From assembly GCA_963771435.1 (NCBI GenBank), contig CAVYTF010000003.1, positions 1 to 64,000 of the forward strand: DNA of 64,000 bases. The letters are read 5' to 3'. Positions 18,371-30,000 of this stretch are shown one piece after another; within the stretch, counting starts at the first letter, position 1; each line of letters opens with the position of its first letter. The notes under the pieces were generated by a model. The model ran no database searches, was not told the origin of the DNA, and was given only the letters and a program-made list of their open reading frames with translations. A program made the position numbers and the translations under genes. Source of the stretch: CAVYTF01 sp963771435. Its GTDB lineage: Bacteria > Bacteroidota > Bacteroidia > Chitinophagales > Chitinophagaceae.

Positions 18371-21300
18371 ATGAAAAATTATCTACGTTGCTTTAAAGCC
18401 TTCAAAGTGAATGCCTCCGCACTTTGTTTAGCTATTTTTAGTTTGGCTTTCAGCCAGCATAGTTCGGGGCAGCTTGTACTAGGAAACATCGTGGTGGACC
18501 AAGTAGGAAACGGTAAAATAAGCGATCTTTTTACTGCAAGCCAAGTTAGACTTCTTCAATTTACTCCTGCAGGAGTTGCAGGGCCTTCTACTGCTTATTT
18601 TGGATCTACAGGCACTCCAACTGATACTCCATTCAATCTTGTACAAAGCTACCTCGCAGGGGATGGTTTTATCAGTTTGGCAGGAAATGAGAAAAGTATC
18701 TTAGTACCGGGTTATAATGACCCGGCAGGAACGCTCTTTATATCAACGAGCACAACCAACAGCACTTCAACTAAGGGAGGGAGGACTGTCGGTAAAGCTT
18801 TTGAAGATGATAGCCTTAGAGCAAGAGGAACTTTTAATGCGTTGTCGGGCGGTAATTTTGGTACGGCAGTTTCTAAGGATAAAAACTTTTATTTGGGTGG
18901 TGCAAAAGGAATTGCTTATACTTACAGAGATACTTCAGATGGCATAGGGTCAACAATATCTTTATCTTCAAACGCAGTTGGTGTTTTAAGTATTTATCAT
19001 AAGACCCTTCTCGCGAGTGTTAATTCAGGTTCACCTGGAAATGGAATTTGGCAGATAGGGGATAATGAAAGCTTACCTACTTCGGGTACCCCAGCATTTG
19101 TTAATATTATTAATACTGGATCAAGTTCACGCCCTTATGCATTTGCTTTCAGCCCTGAGGGAACAACCTGCTATATAGCTGACGACGGATCTTCAGGTTC
19201 AGGTAATGCCGGCATTCAAAAATGGGTTTATTCAGGCACTTATAAAAGACCTAGCGGCTGGTCAGGGGGAACTTGGTCATTAGCTTATACTTTAGGTACA
19301 GGAACTACTGCCGGAGCAAGAGGACTAACTGTGGATTTCTCTGGTGTAAACCCAATTGTTTATGCTACAACTTCTGAGTTTTTGCATAACAGACTTATCT
19401 CTATTACTGACGCGGGCGCATCTTCTGCCGCCACTACTCTCTCAACAGCCGGGACTCTTTATGCTTATAAAGGAGTTGCATTTGCTCCAAAGCCTAAAAC
19501 TGCAAAAATTGTAGTAACTGCTTTATCTCCCAATTCAGTAACAACTGTTTACGGAAATGCATCTTCAAATATGGTCTTTAATATAAGTGGATCAAATTTG
19601 AGTGAAGGTATTACAATAGCACCCCCAGCAGGATTTGAAGTATCACTAAGCCCAGGTTCCGGCTTTGGAAGCTCTGTAGTAGTTGGATCTTCAGGTGATC
19701 TACCAAGCACACCTGTATATGTTCGCCTTGCAGCTACCGATCTGGTTGGGAATTATACAGGAAGCATTGCCTGCTCAAGTACAGATGCTACAACTCAATA
19801 TGTTATAATTGGAAATTGTACTGTAACACCTGCAGCATTAACGATAACAGCGAATGACGAAAGCAAATGCCCAGGCTTTGCTCTCACACTTTCTGGTACT
19901 GCATTTACTTCAAGCGGATTAGTGAATGGAGATGCGGTAAGCAGTGTTACACTGACAAGCAGTGGTGCAGCGGCATCAGCGCCAATAGGGACCTATCCTA
20001 TTGTTCCCAGTGCAGCAGTAGGAACCGGTTTGAGTAATTATAATATTACATATGTTAACGGCACATTAACGGTATCTCCGGAGGGAGGGCTAGGAATAAC
20101 ATTGACACAAGTAAACCCTGATTGCGGTGGCATTACAGGTTCTCTTACAAGTACAGTAACAGGGGGCACAGCTCCATATACATATAGTCTTTTAAACGCT
20201 CAAACCTTGGTCGTAACAACGCAGTCCGATCCTCTTTTTTCTTCTCTTATAGCGGACGAATACAGTTATTCAGTGGTAGATGCCGAGGGTTGTAAAGTAA
20301 CTGCTCCAGGAGCGGGCCTTAAACCGCTAACGCAAACACCAATCATCTTAACATCTCCAGGTAGCACTAACCAAGTATGTTATGGAGGGTCAGTTACTAT
20401 TACTACAAATGCGCTTGGTGGGAATGGCCCATTTGAATACAGCTTAAACGGAGGCCCATTTGTACCAAGTTCTAACAGGTACTTTAATGTGACTGCTGCT
20501 GCAGGGAACTATACCATTTCAGTAATGGATGCTGATAACTGCCAAATTACAACTGACCCTATTACTATAACACAGCCATCAGCTCCAGTAACGTTTACCA
20601 CAACGGAAACTGTAGGATGCACAGGAACAGGAACTATAACAGTATCGCCATCGGGGGGATATGGTTCTTACAGTTATAGTGATGACGGAGGAGGCAGCTA
20701 CCAGACTCGATCCAGTATTTATTGCTCCTTATGGTACATATAATATGGCAGTAAAGGACGAGATGGGCTGTGGCCAATTACTTACAGAAACAGTTCATTT
20801 AGTTGCATTAACTTCATCAGACATTTTAGGTAATAATACAGTATGTCCAAGCGGGAATGTTGGAGCAACTACAACTCTTAGTGTGGTTCCGACAGGTGGC
20901 ACACCGCCATATACATATAGCCTCAATGATGGCCCATTTGTTGATAGCTCTCAAAGGTATTTTAATGTGGCGGCAGGAACATATACTATTACGGTCATGG
21001 ATGCTGCAGGGTGTACTTTTACGCCAGCTTCGGTGACAGTAACCACAGTCGACTGCGGGCCTTCAACTTCCGGAAATGGAGGTGGGCATCATACAAACAA
21101 TACAGATGGGATTGGATTAAGCCCGGTTGCTGAAACACGGGTGTCTGAAAAAATAATATCCAATAGTAATGTATTTGAAGCCCATTTATCCCCTAATCCT
21201 TCACCATCAGCATTTCACCTGCAACTTCAAGGTGGCAATAATGAGAATGTAGAGGTGACAGTGACCAATATAGTGGGAGTAAAAGTATATGAAAGCAGAG

Positions 21301-21413
21301 GCAGCGTTAACAAAGCATTTGATTTTGGCGCTGATTTTAAAAACGGAATGTATATACTACAGATAAGGCAGGGTAATACAATTCATACCGTTAAACTCAT
21401 AAAAGGGAATTAG
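18371..21413 (+). CDS. T9SS-secreted surface protein with MBG and SprB-type repeats, copy 1 (frameshift at ~20705)
   Basis: ~1013 residues when joined. An N-terminal signal (ends near QHSSGQ) is followed by a ~350-residue propeller-like region (LVQSYLAGDGFISLAG, AFAFSPEGTTCYIADD, TLYAYKGVAFAPKPK). Next are an Ig-like and MBG-type segment (TPAALTITANDESK, YNITYVNGTLTV), SprB-type repeats (GGTAPYTYSLL, GGNGPFEYSLNGGPF, GGTPPYTYSL), and a type A sorting domain (LSPNPSPSAFHLQL, GMYILQIRQGNTIHTVKLIK). It is a surface-exposed, probably adhesive protein. The frame breaks in CTACCAGACTCGATCC: removing one A restores SYQLDPVFIAPYGTY, matching SYQPDSVFVAPYGTY in copy 2. As given, the frames are 18371-20743 and 20661-21413. 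A terminator follows, so copies 1 and 2 are separate units. Confidence 0.85.
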
Positions 21414-21430
21414 AAAGAATTGGTAATGTT

Positions 21431-21466
21431 AAACAAAAACCACTCGCCTGAGTGGTTTTTTGTTTA
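21431..21466 (+). terminator. Rho-independent terminator after MBG/SprB copy 1
   Basis: Stem AACAAAAACCACTC / GAGTGGTTTTTTGTT with loop GCCT, T-rich on the 3' side. It lies just behind the stop codon at 21413. Confidence 0.8.
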
Positions 21467-21724
21467 AAAAGAAATCGATATTTCTACAAAACGCTTAGTT
21501 GTACGCTAGTGTGAGAGTTGTTTGGAAAAGGTAGGCGCATTTAAAAATAGTGTTAATAAATATTTAAATTAACTATTTATTAACATCAGTACTATTTTTC
21601 TTATTTGCTGATTATTATGTTTTGCATTATGTTTGTTGCTGAAAAGCCAATTTTCAACTGTCAAAAATTAATTAACCTAATTTATTTAAATCATTATCAA
21701 ACAAAAATTAAAAGAATGCTTTTT

Positions 21725-24700
21725 ATGAAGAATCATTTACATTGCTTGAAAACTTACAAAGTAAGAGCCTCCATCCTTTGTTTAGTTATTTTCAGCCTGA
21801 TTTTTAATCAGCGCAGTATGGGGCAATTTACAGTCGGAAACATAGTGGTTGATCAAGTTGGAAACGGTAAAATCAGCGGATCTTTTTACCGGAAGCCAAG
21901 TGAAGCTTCTTCAATTCACCCCAACCGGTGTTCCACAGCCTTCAACGGCTGAGTTTGATCTTAACGGTACTCCAAGTGTGAGACCTTTCAATCTTGTGCA
22001 AAGCTACCTCGCAGGAGATGGTTTTATAAGTTTGTCTGGGGATAAAAAATTTATAGCTGTGCCTGGTTATAACGATGCAGCCGGAACTCCTTTTATAACT
22101 TTTTCAAAAACCAATAGTACTTCTGCCAAAGGAGGAAGAACTGTTGGTAAAGCTTTTGCAGATGATACTTTAAGGACCAAGGGAACTTTTAATGCATTAT
22201 CCGGGGGTAATTTTGGCTCAGCAGTTTGTAAGGATAAAAATTATTATTTAGGAGGTGCAAAGGGAATAGCCTACACTTACAGAGATACTTCAGATGGCAT
22301 AGGTCCGACAATCTCTTTGTCTTCAAATGGAGTTAATGTTTTAAATATATTTGATAAAACCCTTTTAGCTAGTGTTAATTGCGAAGGGGGGCTTCAACAT
22401 GGAATTTGGCAGGTGGGGGAAAATAAAGACTTGCCTACTTCAGGCACTCCTACATTTGTTAGTATTATTAACACAGGCTCAGGTTCTAGCCCTTACGCAT
22501 TTGCCTTTAGCCCTTCGGGAACAACATGCTATGTGGCTGACGACAGACCTTTTTTATTTGGTAACTGCGGTGGTGTTCAAAAATGGGTTTATTCAGGTAC
22601 CTATTCCAAGACTGAGGGATGGTCAGGAGGAACGTGGTCATTAGCTTATACTTTAGGTACAGGATCTTCAGTTGGGGCCAGAGGGTTGACTGTTGATTTT
22701 TCAGGGGCAAATGCTATTATTTATGCTACAACAGCTGAGTTATTGCATAATAGGCTTATCTCCATTACCGATGCAGGCGCATCTTCAGTTGCTGTAACTC
22801 TCTCAACAGCGGGCACTTTATACGCATATAAAGGAGTGGCTTTTGCTCCAAAACCTAAAACGACAGGAAGTTCAACAATTACGGTAACTACTTTATCCCC
22901 TAATTCAGTTACAACTGTCTACGGGAATGCCTCTTCAAATATGGTATTTAATGTAAGCGGTTCAGATCTTACTGATGGCATTACCATAACTCCACCAGCA
23001 GGGTTTGAAGTATCCCTAAGTTCAGGCTCTGGTTTTGGCAACTCAGTAGTGGTTGGATCTTCAGGTACTGTAGCAAGTACACCTGTATATGTACGACTTA
23101 AATCTACAGATGCAGTTGGGAATTATTCCGGAAGTATTGCCTGTACAAGTGATGATGCAACAACACAATATGTAGTAATTGCAAACAGTACTGTAACTCC
23201 TGCAGCATTAACAATAACCGCGAGTGATGAATATAAGTGTCCAAATTTTGCACTTATACTTTCAGGTACTGCATTTACTTCAAGCGGACTAGTAAATGGA
23301 GATGCGGTCAACAGTGTGACACTAACAAGTAGCGGCGCAGCAGCATCAGCGCCAATAGGAACCTATCCTATTGTTCCCAGTGCAGCAGTAGGAACTGGGT
23401 TGAGTAATTATAGTATTACATATGTTAACGGTACATTAACGGTATCTCTGGAGGGAGGGCTAGGAATAACATTGACACAAGTAAACCCTGATTGCGGTGG
23501 CATTACAGGTTCTCTTACAAGTACAGTAACAGGGGGCACAGCTCCATATACATATAGTCTTTTAAACGCTCAAACCTTGATTGTAACATCTCAGTCTAAC
23601 CCTCTTTTTTCTCCTCTTGTGGCAGGCGGATACAGTTATTCAGTCGTAGATGCTGAGGGTTGCAAAGTAACTGCATTGCCAGTAGGCCTTAAGCCATTAA
23701 CGAAAACGCCTCTCATGGTAACTTCACAGGGCACTGCCCAAGTATGTTATGGAGGATCGCTTACTCTTACTACAAATGTATTAGGTGGCAATGGCCCATT
23801 TGAATACAGCTTAAACGGAGGCCCATTTGTACCAAGTTCTGCCAGATACTTTAATGTAACTGCTGCTGCAGGGATGTACTACATTACAGTAGAGGATGCT
23901 AATAGTTGTAATTTTAATACAGATACAATTACGGTGACACAGCCGTCAGCTCCTGTAACGTTTACTACAGTAGAAACTGTAGGATGCACCGGAACAGGAA
24001 CTATAACGGTATCAGCATTGGGCGGGTATGGTTCTTACACTTATAGTGACGACGGGGGAAGCAGCTATCAGCCAGATTCGGTATTTGTTGCTCCTTACGG
24101 CACTTATAGTATAGCAGTACAGGACGAAATGGGCTGTAATCAATTACTTACTGAAACAGTTCATATAGTTGCATTAACTTCATCAGACATTATAGGTAAT
24201 ACTACAGTATGCCCAAGCGGCGATATTGGGGCGACTACGACTCTTAATGTTGTGCCGACAGGGGGCACACCGCCTTATACATACAGCCTTAATGGAGGCT
24301 CATTTGTTGATAGCTCTCAAAGGTATTTTAATGTAGGGGCAGGAACATATACTATTACAGTTATGGATGCTGCAGGATGTACATTTACACCATCACCAGT
24401 GACAGTAACAACAATTGACTGCTCTGGACCAGCTACTTCAGGAAATGGCGGGAATCATCATACAAATAATATCAGTAGTACTGGTGTAAGCCAAGTTAAT
24501 GAACCACAGGTATCTGAAAAAGTAGTATCCACGATTAAAGTGTTTGAAGCCCATTTATCCCCTAATCCTTCTCCATCAGCATTTCACTTGCAACTTCAAG
24601 GTAGCAATAATGAGAATGTAGAGGTGACAGTGACCAATATAGTGGGAGTAAAAGTATATGAAAGCAGAGGTAGTGTTAATGGAGCCTTTGATTTTGGCGC

Positions 24701-24782
24701 TGATTTTAAAAACGGGATGTATATACTGCAGATAAGGCAGGGTAATACAGTTCATACCGTTAAACTTATAAAAGGGAATTAA
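21725..24782 (+). CDS. T9SS-secreted surface protein with MBG and SprB-type repeats, copy 2 (frameshift at ~21878)
   Basis: ~1018 residues when joined, and a paralogue of copy 1 over its full length. I start at 21725 (MKNHLHCLKTYKVRASILCL), which aligns with the copy 1 start; an upstream in-frame ATG at 21605 adds an unrelated extension. Domain order is the same as in copy 1: signal, propeller-like region, MBG, SprB-type repeats and type A sorting domain. The frame breaks at GCGGATC (21878-21879): removing one G gives KISDLFTGSQVKLLQF, parallel to KISDLFTASQVRLLQF in copy 1. Frames as given are 21605-21952 and 21849-24782. A 130-bp stretch (23450-23579) is identical to copy 1 at 20080-20209, suggesting recent gene conversion. 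Confidence 0.85.
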
Positions 24783-24803
24783 AAAAATGTGATCAAAGAA
24801 GTA

Positions 24804-24834
24804 AAAAAGTGGGCCAATATCGGCCCACTTTTTA
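24804..24834 (+). terminator. Rho-independent terminator after MBG/SprB copy 2
   Basis: Stem AAAGTGGGCC / GGCCCACTTT, loop AATATC, followed by T residues, 22 bases behind the stop codon. Confidence 0.85.
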
Positions 24835-24985
24835 TTTATAAAGGCTAAAATAATTTTAAAGAAACAAAGTGCTGTTATAGAATTAACCCGTTTTTTACGG
24901 TAGCATTATATTACCAATAAGGGTTCATCAAAAATAAAATCCTTCTAGCTAGTAATAACTACCGAATTTTGTCGCACTTTCAGAT

Positions 24986-25723
24986 ATGGATGTATCTATT
25001 TTTATTCCTTGTTTTATAGACCAGTTGTATCCTTCTGTAGGGTTTAACATGGTAAAAGTGCTTGAAAAATGCGGGTGCAGGGTGCATTATGGCACTAACC
25101 AAACTTGTTGTGGACAGCCTGCCTTCAATGCTGGTTTTTGGGATGATGCCAAACAGGTTTGCTCCAAGTTCATCAAAGATTTTGAAGGCACAGATTATAT
25201 TGTAACGCCAAGCGCAAGCTGTGCTGGGTTTGTGAAAAATTATTACATTAAAATGTTTGAAAATTCCTCTGTTCACAATGAGGTGAAAAATATTGGTACG
25301 AGACTGTTTGAATTCTCTTCTTTTTTGGTGAATATTTTGGAGGTAGAAGATGTGGGCGCGGTGTTGGAAGCGAAAGCTACTTACCATGACAGTTGTGCCG
25401 CGCTTCGGGAATGCGGCATAAAAGAAGAGCCACGGAAACTATTGAGCCATGTAAGAGGTTTGGAAATGGTTGAGATGAAAAATGTCGAAACCTGCTGCGG
25501 CTTTGGCGGCACATTCGCTGTAAAGTTTGAGGCCATTAGTCTTGCCATGGCAGAGCAGAAAGTAATTAACGCTTTGGAAACAGGCGCGCAATATATCATC
25601 AGTACGGATATGAGTTGCCTGATGCACATTGATGGGTATATAAAATACAAAGGCATCCACATAAAATGCCTACATATTGCTGATGTGCTGGCAAAAGAAC
25701 CTGCCGGTCCAAATCGAGGTTAA
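24986..25723 (+). CDS. lutA: LutA/YkgE-like (Fe-S)-binding CCG-domain protein
   Basis: 245 residues, complete. Two cysteine-rich CCG repeats of the LutA/GlpC/HdrB type are visible: TCCGQPAFNAG in the N-terminal half and ETCCGFGGTFAVK in the C-terminal half, with additional Cys in CFIDQLYPS, SASCAG and SCAALRECG. In lactate-utilising bacteria LutA works with LutB and LutC to oxidise L-lactate. Neither partner is present here, so the protein is either an orphan subunit whose partners are encoded elsewhere or has another redox role. It is cytosolic. Confidence 0.85.
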   Translation: MDVSIFIPCFIDQLYPSVGFNMVKVLEKCGCRVHYGTNQTCCGQPAFNAGFWDDAKQVCSKFIKDFEGTDYIVTPSASCAGFVKNYYIKMFENSSVHNEVKNIGTRLFEFSSFLVNILEVEDVGAVLEAKATYHDSCAALRECGIKEEPRKLLSHVRGLEMVEMKNVETCCGFGGTFAVKFEAISLAMAEQKVINALETGAQYIISTDMSCLMHIDGYIKYKGIHIKCLHIADVLAKEPAGPNRG

Positions 25724-25806
25724 GAAATACCTCCGCCTTAAGTCATGCAGGAAAAGCAGATAATTTGCATGAATATTATAAATAGGACACAAAAATTTAT
25801 TCGCTT

Positions 25807-26226
25807 ATGCGCTACTGGTTAGTAAAATCTGAACCTGCCACTTATAGTTGGCAGCAATTTGTAAAAGACAAGCAAACTATATGGGACGGCGTCCGTAATT
25901 ATGCAGCCAGAAATAATTTGAAAGATATGAAAAAGGGTGATAAGGTACTGTTTTATCACAGCAATGAGGGTATGGAGATAGTTGGCATTGCTAAAGTGAT
26001 AAAAGAGTTTTACAAAGATCTTAGTTCAGATGATGATACATGGGTGGTTGTTGAGTTAAAGCCGTTTAAAGCAATGGAAAGACCCGTTAGCCTTGCAGAA
26101 ATAAAGGCAGATAAGCGGTTGAACGAAATGGAGCTGGTGAGGCTTGGCAGGTTATCAGTGCAGACAGTGAAAGAAAACGAATGGAAAATGATTATGGAAA
26201 TGGGTGAGATGCCTCAAGAAAACTGA
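25807..26226 (+). CDS. EVE domain (PUA-like fold) protein
   Basis: 139 residues and the usual length. MRYWLVKSEPATYSWQQF, IWDGVRNYAARNNLKDMKKG and DKVLFYHSN are the signature of EVE proteins (thymocyte nuclear protein 1 homologues). The aromatic pocket of this PUA-related fold reads modified bases in DNA or RNA. The EVE-typical motif continues through GMEIVGIAKVIKEFY. The gene stands alone with no restriction partner, so a housekeeping RNA-related role is as likely as a defence role. Confidence 0.9.
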   Translation: MRYWLVKSEPATYSWQQFVKDKQTIWDGVRNYAARNNLKDMKKGDKVLFYHSNEGMEIVGIAKVIKEFYKDLSSDDDTWVVVELKPFKAMERPVSLAEIKADKRLNEMELVRLGRLSVQTVKENEWKMIMEMGEMPQEN

Positions 26227-27001
26227 ATAATAAAAACTTCTTTCGCTTTCTTTTTGCGCCTAAGTGATTACAAATCACTGAATAGTTATCAATGTGTGCA
26301 GCCTTTGAAAATTTTTTTTCACAAATTTAAATTTAAAAACTAAAGACCAAAATTCTTGCTGCAATAATTATTGCAGCAATCGAAATCTCTTTCTCTTCAT
26401 GCTAGTTATTTTGCAAAATGCCGAAAAATTTTTATTGTAGATGAGATATTGACAGCGTTACTGACAAGAGAACAACGTATGATACAACAGGGTTTTGCGG
26501 CTTTGGATTCATTTTATAATGTGTCAGTTTTTTTGAATAATAAATCGAGTTAACAAAGGGAGCACTTTCCAGTTGACAAGGATTTGGTTCTTGCCAAAGG
26601 CATATATTCTGTTGATCCCGCGCAAAAGAATTTATTTATTGTAAGTGATAATGAATTCTCTTCCATTACAAATGTCTTTGACAAAGCACTTGCACTTATT
26701 ATTTTTGTAGCGTCGATAGTGTTTCATTTGTTTGAAAAAGAAGCAATAATAATGCTCTGACGGTTGCCTACATATAGACATTTTTTTCTCTGAAATAAAT
26801 ACAAAACCTAAATAGTTTATTACAACGATGGAGTTTTAAAAACTGTTTAACATAACTATCCTTCCATTTGATACTTTAACTATTAGGCTGTTATAATAAA
26901 AGACCTCAACTTCTCCAAAAAATATTTCCCCATTTTATTTTTACTGTGTACTTTAGACACCTTATTTTCCACGGTTGCCCTTTGTGACTAATTGCCTTTG
27001 C
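26227..27001. other. 775-base region without an intact gene
   Basis: Contains a short hairpin (AGTGATT ACA AATCACT, 26263-26279) after the EVE gene. A 60-codon frame at 26371-26553 is unconvincing. An open + frame ending at the TGA 26758-26760 reads like real protein (REHFPVDKDLVLAKGIYSVD, FIVSDNEFSSITNVFDKALA, then a hydrophobic stretch) but lacks a start. It is probably the remnant of an unidentified gene. The last ~100 bases are the adhesin leader. Confidence 0.4.
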
Positions 27002-30000
27002 ATGAATAAAAGCATTTTCTTAGAGTGGGTAGGTTCCCTATCAGGAAAAATTTATATTATTCTCATTTTTCTGCTTCTCATTACAGCAGGAGCATCCGCA
27101 CAGGCCCCCCTTTTCATCTGTGACTTTGATTCCAACCTCGGAAACTTCAACGCTGCAGGAAACAATAGCTCTTCCAATTATCCTTATGGCAATTCATATG
27201 GGGATTTTGAGATAATAACCAACCCCAACAATATGAATTCAATATTCATAAACAGCGGCGACCATACAACGGGAACTGGTAACATGATGGTTATCGACGG
27301 GGGAAGCACACCACAGCAAAAAGTTTTTTATGCCAACAACAGCAACAGTATAACCGGATTGATCGTAGGAAACACATATATCATTTCCTACTGGATACTC
27401 AATATCAGCAGCGCCCCTACCTCAAACCCGTTGGCCTCCATTCAAATTGTAAAGAACGATGCTTCAGGAATAATAGTAGAGCAAACAAATACGTGCCCTG
27501 CAAATAATGTGTGGACACAGGTCACTTATTCCTTTGTTGCCGCAAGCAACTGGGTGCAGTTCTGGTTGTTGGATGCAGAAACAAACCCGGTCGGGAACGA
27601 TTTTGCTCTTGACAATATAGAACTAACCGCCGCTCCTTTGCCCCTCTCGCTCCGTTATTCTGTGTTAACTCCCATCTGCCCGGGCAGCACGGCTGCTTAT
27701 GTCACTTTATACGCCACCGGCGGCACTCCTCCTTATACATACAGCTTTGAAGGAAGTCCCTATTCAGTCACCAATATTTTCCCTGTCACCGCTCCCCTTA
27801 CAAACCAATATGCTTCTATTAAAGATGCCACCGGAGCAGTTTATACCACCCCGACAACCATTAACGTCGCTATTGGTTTAAATCCTATTTCTATTGCTCC
27901 TCCTTCTGTAACCGTCTGTGCAGGGACTGCTACAACATTTACTGTAAGCGGCGGCGCCAATTATACCTGGACAGCTTCCCCTGTTGATGGCAGTTTAACT
28001 GCTCCAAATAATACCTCCATAACAGTCACGCCAACAAAGACCACAGAATATACTGTTTCAGTAACAGCTGTCACCAGCCCCAACCTAATTTTTAATCCCC
28101 GCTTTGAATTGGGTGATGTTGGATTTATCACAGATTACAGCGACTTTTCAACCACCCCCTACAACAGCAACCGCGTCCAGGAGGCTTATGGCATCGTTAC
28201 CAATGCATCAACATTTGAATCAACCTTCAGCTCTTGCGTTGACCACACAACAGGAACCGGCAATATGATGGTTTGCGACGGCTCAACGGTCAGCGGGAAC
28301 AGGGTTTGGTGCCAAACAGTTCCTGTCACGCCAAACACCACCTACACTTTTTCTTATTGGCTTGAGTCCCCAACAAACACAAGCCTTTCTCAAATACAAA
28401 CGCAAATTAACGGAGCCATTATCGGTACAGCAACCTCCCCTGCAACAACTTGTAGTTGGGCGCAGGTAACCTATACATGGGCATCAGGCGCAAACACAAC
28501 CGCTCTCATTTGTTTGTATGATGAGAATGTGCAGGTCAACGGCAATGATTTTGCCCTCGACGATCTTTCATTCACCACTACCACAACCTGCACCATTAAG
28601 GATTCTGCCCAAATAGTCGTTGATCCCTCAGTTACGCCAACATTCAACCCGGTTACTCCAATCTGTTCTGACGACGCTTTATCCGCATTGCCAACCACAT
28701 CAACCAACGGTATCACAGGCACATGGTCACCGGTATTGAACAATACTGCAACCACCACTTATACATTTACCCCTAAAGCAGGGCAATGTGCCTCAACAAC
28801 CACGTTAACCATTACCGTTAACTCCTCTGTTGTCCCAACCTTCAACCCCATACCACCAATTTGTTCTGATTCTTCGTTGGCCTCTTTACCAAACATATCA
28901 ACTAACGGCATTAAAGGCTCATGGACTCCTCCTTTAAACAATGCAGTAACCACAACTTATACATTCACGCCAAATGCAGGGCAATGCGCCACCACTACAA
29001 CATTAACCATTACCATTACCCCTGCGCTCACGCCAACCTTTGCTGCCATATCGTCCATTTGTTCCGGTGCTCCTTTAGTGTTGCCATCAATATCAACCAA
29101 CGGGGTCACTGGCACATGGTCGCCTGCAGCGAACAATACCAAAACCACTACTTATACATTTTCACCAAACATAGGACAGTGCTCTTTTTCAACTTCATTA
29201 ACTGTCTCTGTAACTGCCGCCACTATCCCAACCTTCAGCCCTGTTACTCCTATATGCTCCGGCGCTTCTTTAGCCGCGTTACCAACTACATCAACAAATG
29301 GTATAACAGGAACATGGTCACCTGCATTAAATAATACTGCAACTACAACCTATACATTCACGCCCAAAGCAAGTCAGTGTGCTGCTACAACTACCTTAAC
29401 CATTACCGTTACGCCGCCCACTATCCCAACATTCAACACAGTTGCGCCAATTTGCTCCGGCGCATCTTTAGCCGCGTTACCAACTACATCAACAAATGGT
29501 ATAACAGGAACATGGTCACCTGCATTAAATAATACTGCAACTACAACCTATACATTCACGCCCAGTGCAGGCCAGTGTGCTGCAATAATTAGTTTAACGA
29601 TTACAGTTACGCCGGGCACTATCCCAACCTTTAACCCTGTAGCGCCGATTTGTCCCGGGACTGCTTTAGCTGCATTGCCGACTACATCTACAAATGGTAT
29701 TACCGGTACATGGTCTCCCGCATTAAATAACACTGCAACCACTACTTATACATTCACTCCAAATGCAGGGCAATGTGCCGCGGCAACTACCTTAACCATT
29801 ACTGTGAATGCTGGCACTATCCCGACATTTAACCCTGTTGTCCCAATTTGTTCCGGTGCTCCTTTAGTGTTACCAACCACATCAACCAACGGAATTACTG
29901 GCACATGGTCTCCCGCGCTGAACAACACTGCAACCACTACTTATACATTTACCCCTAATGCAGGTCAATGCGCTGCTACAACTACTTTAACTGTTACTGT

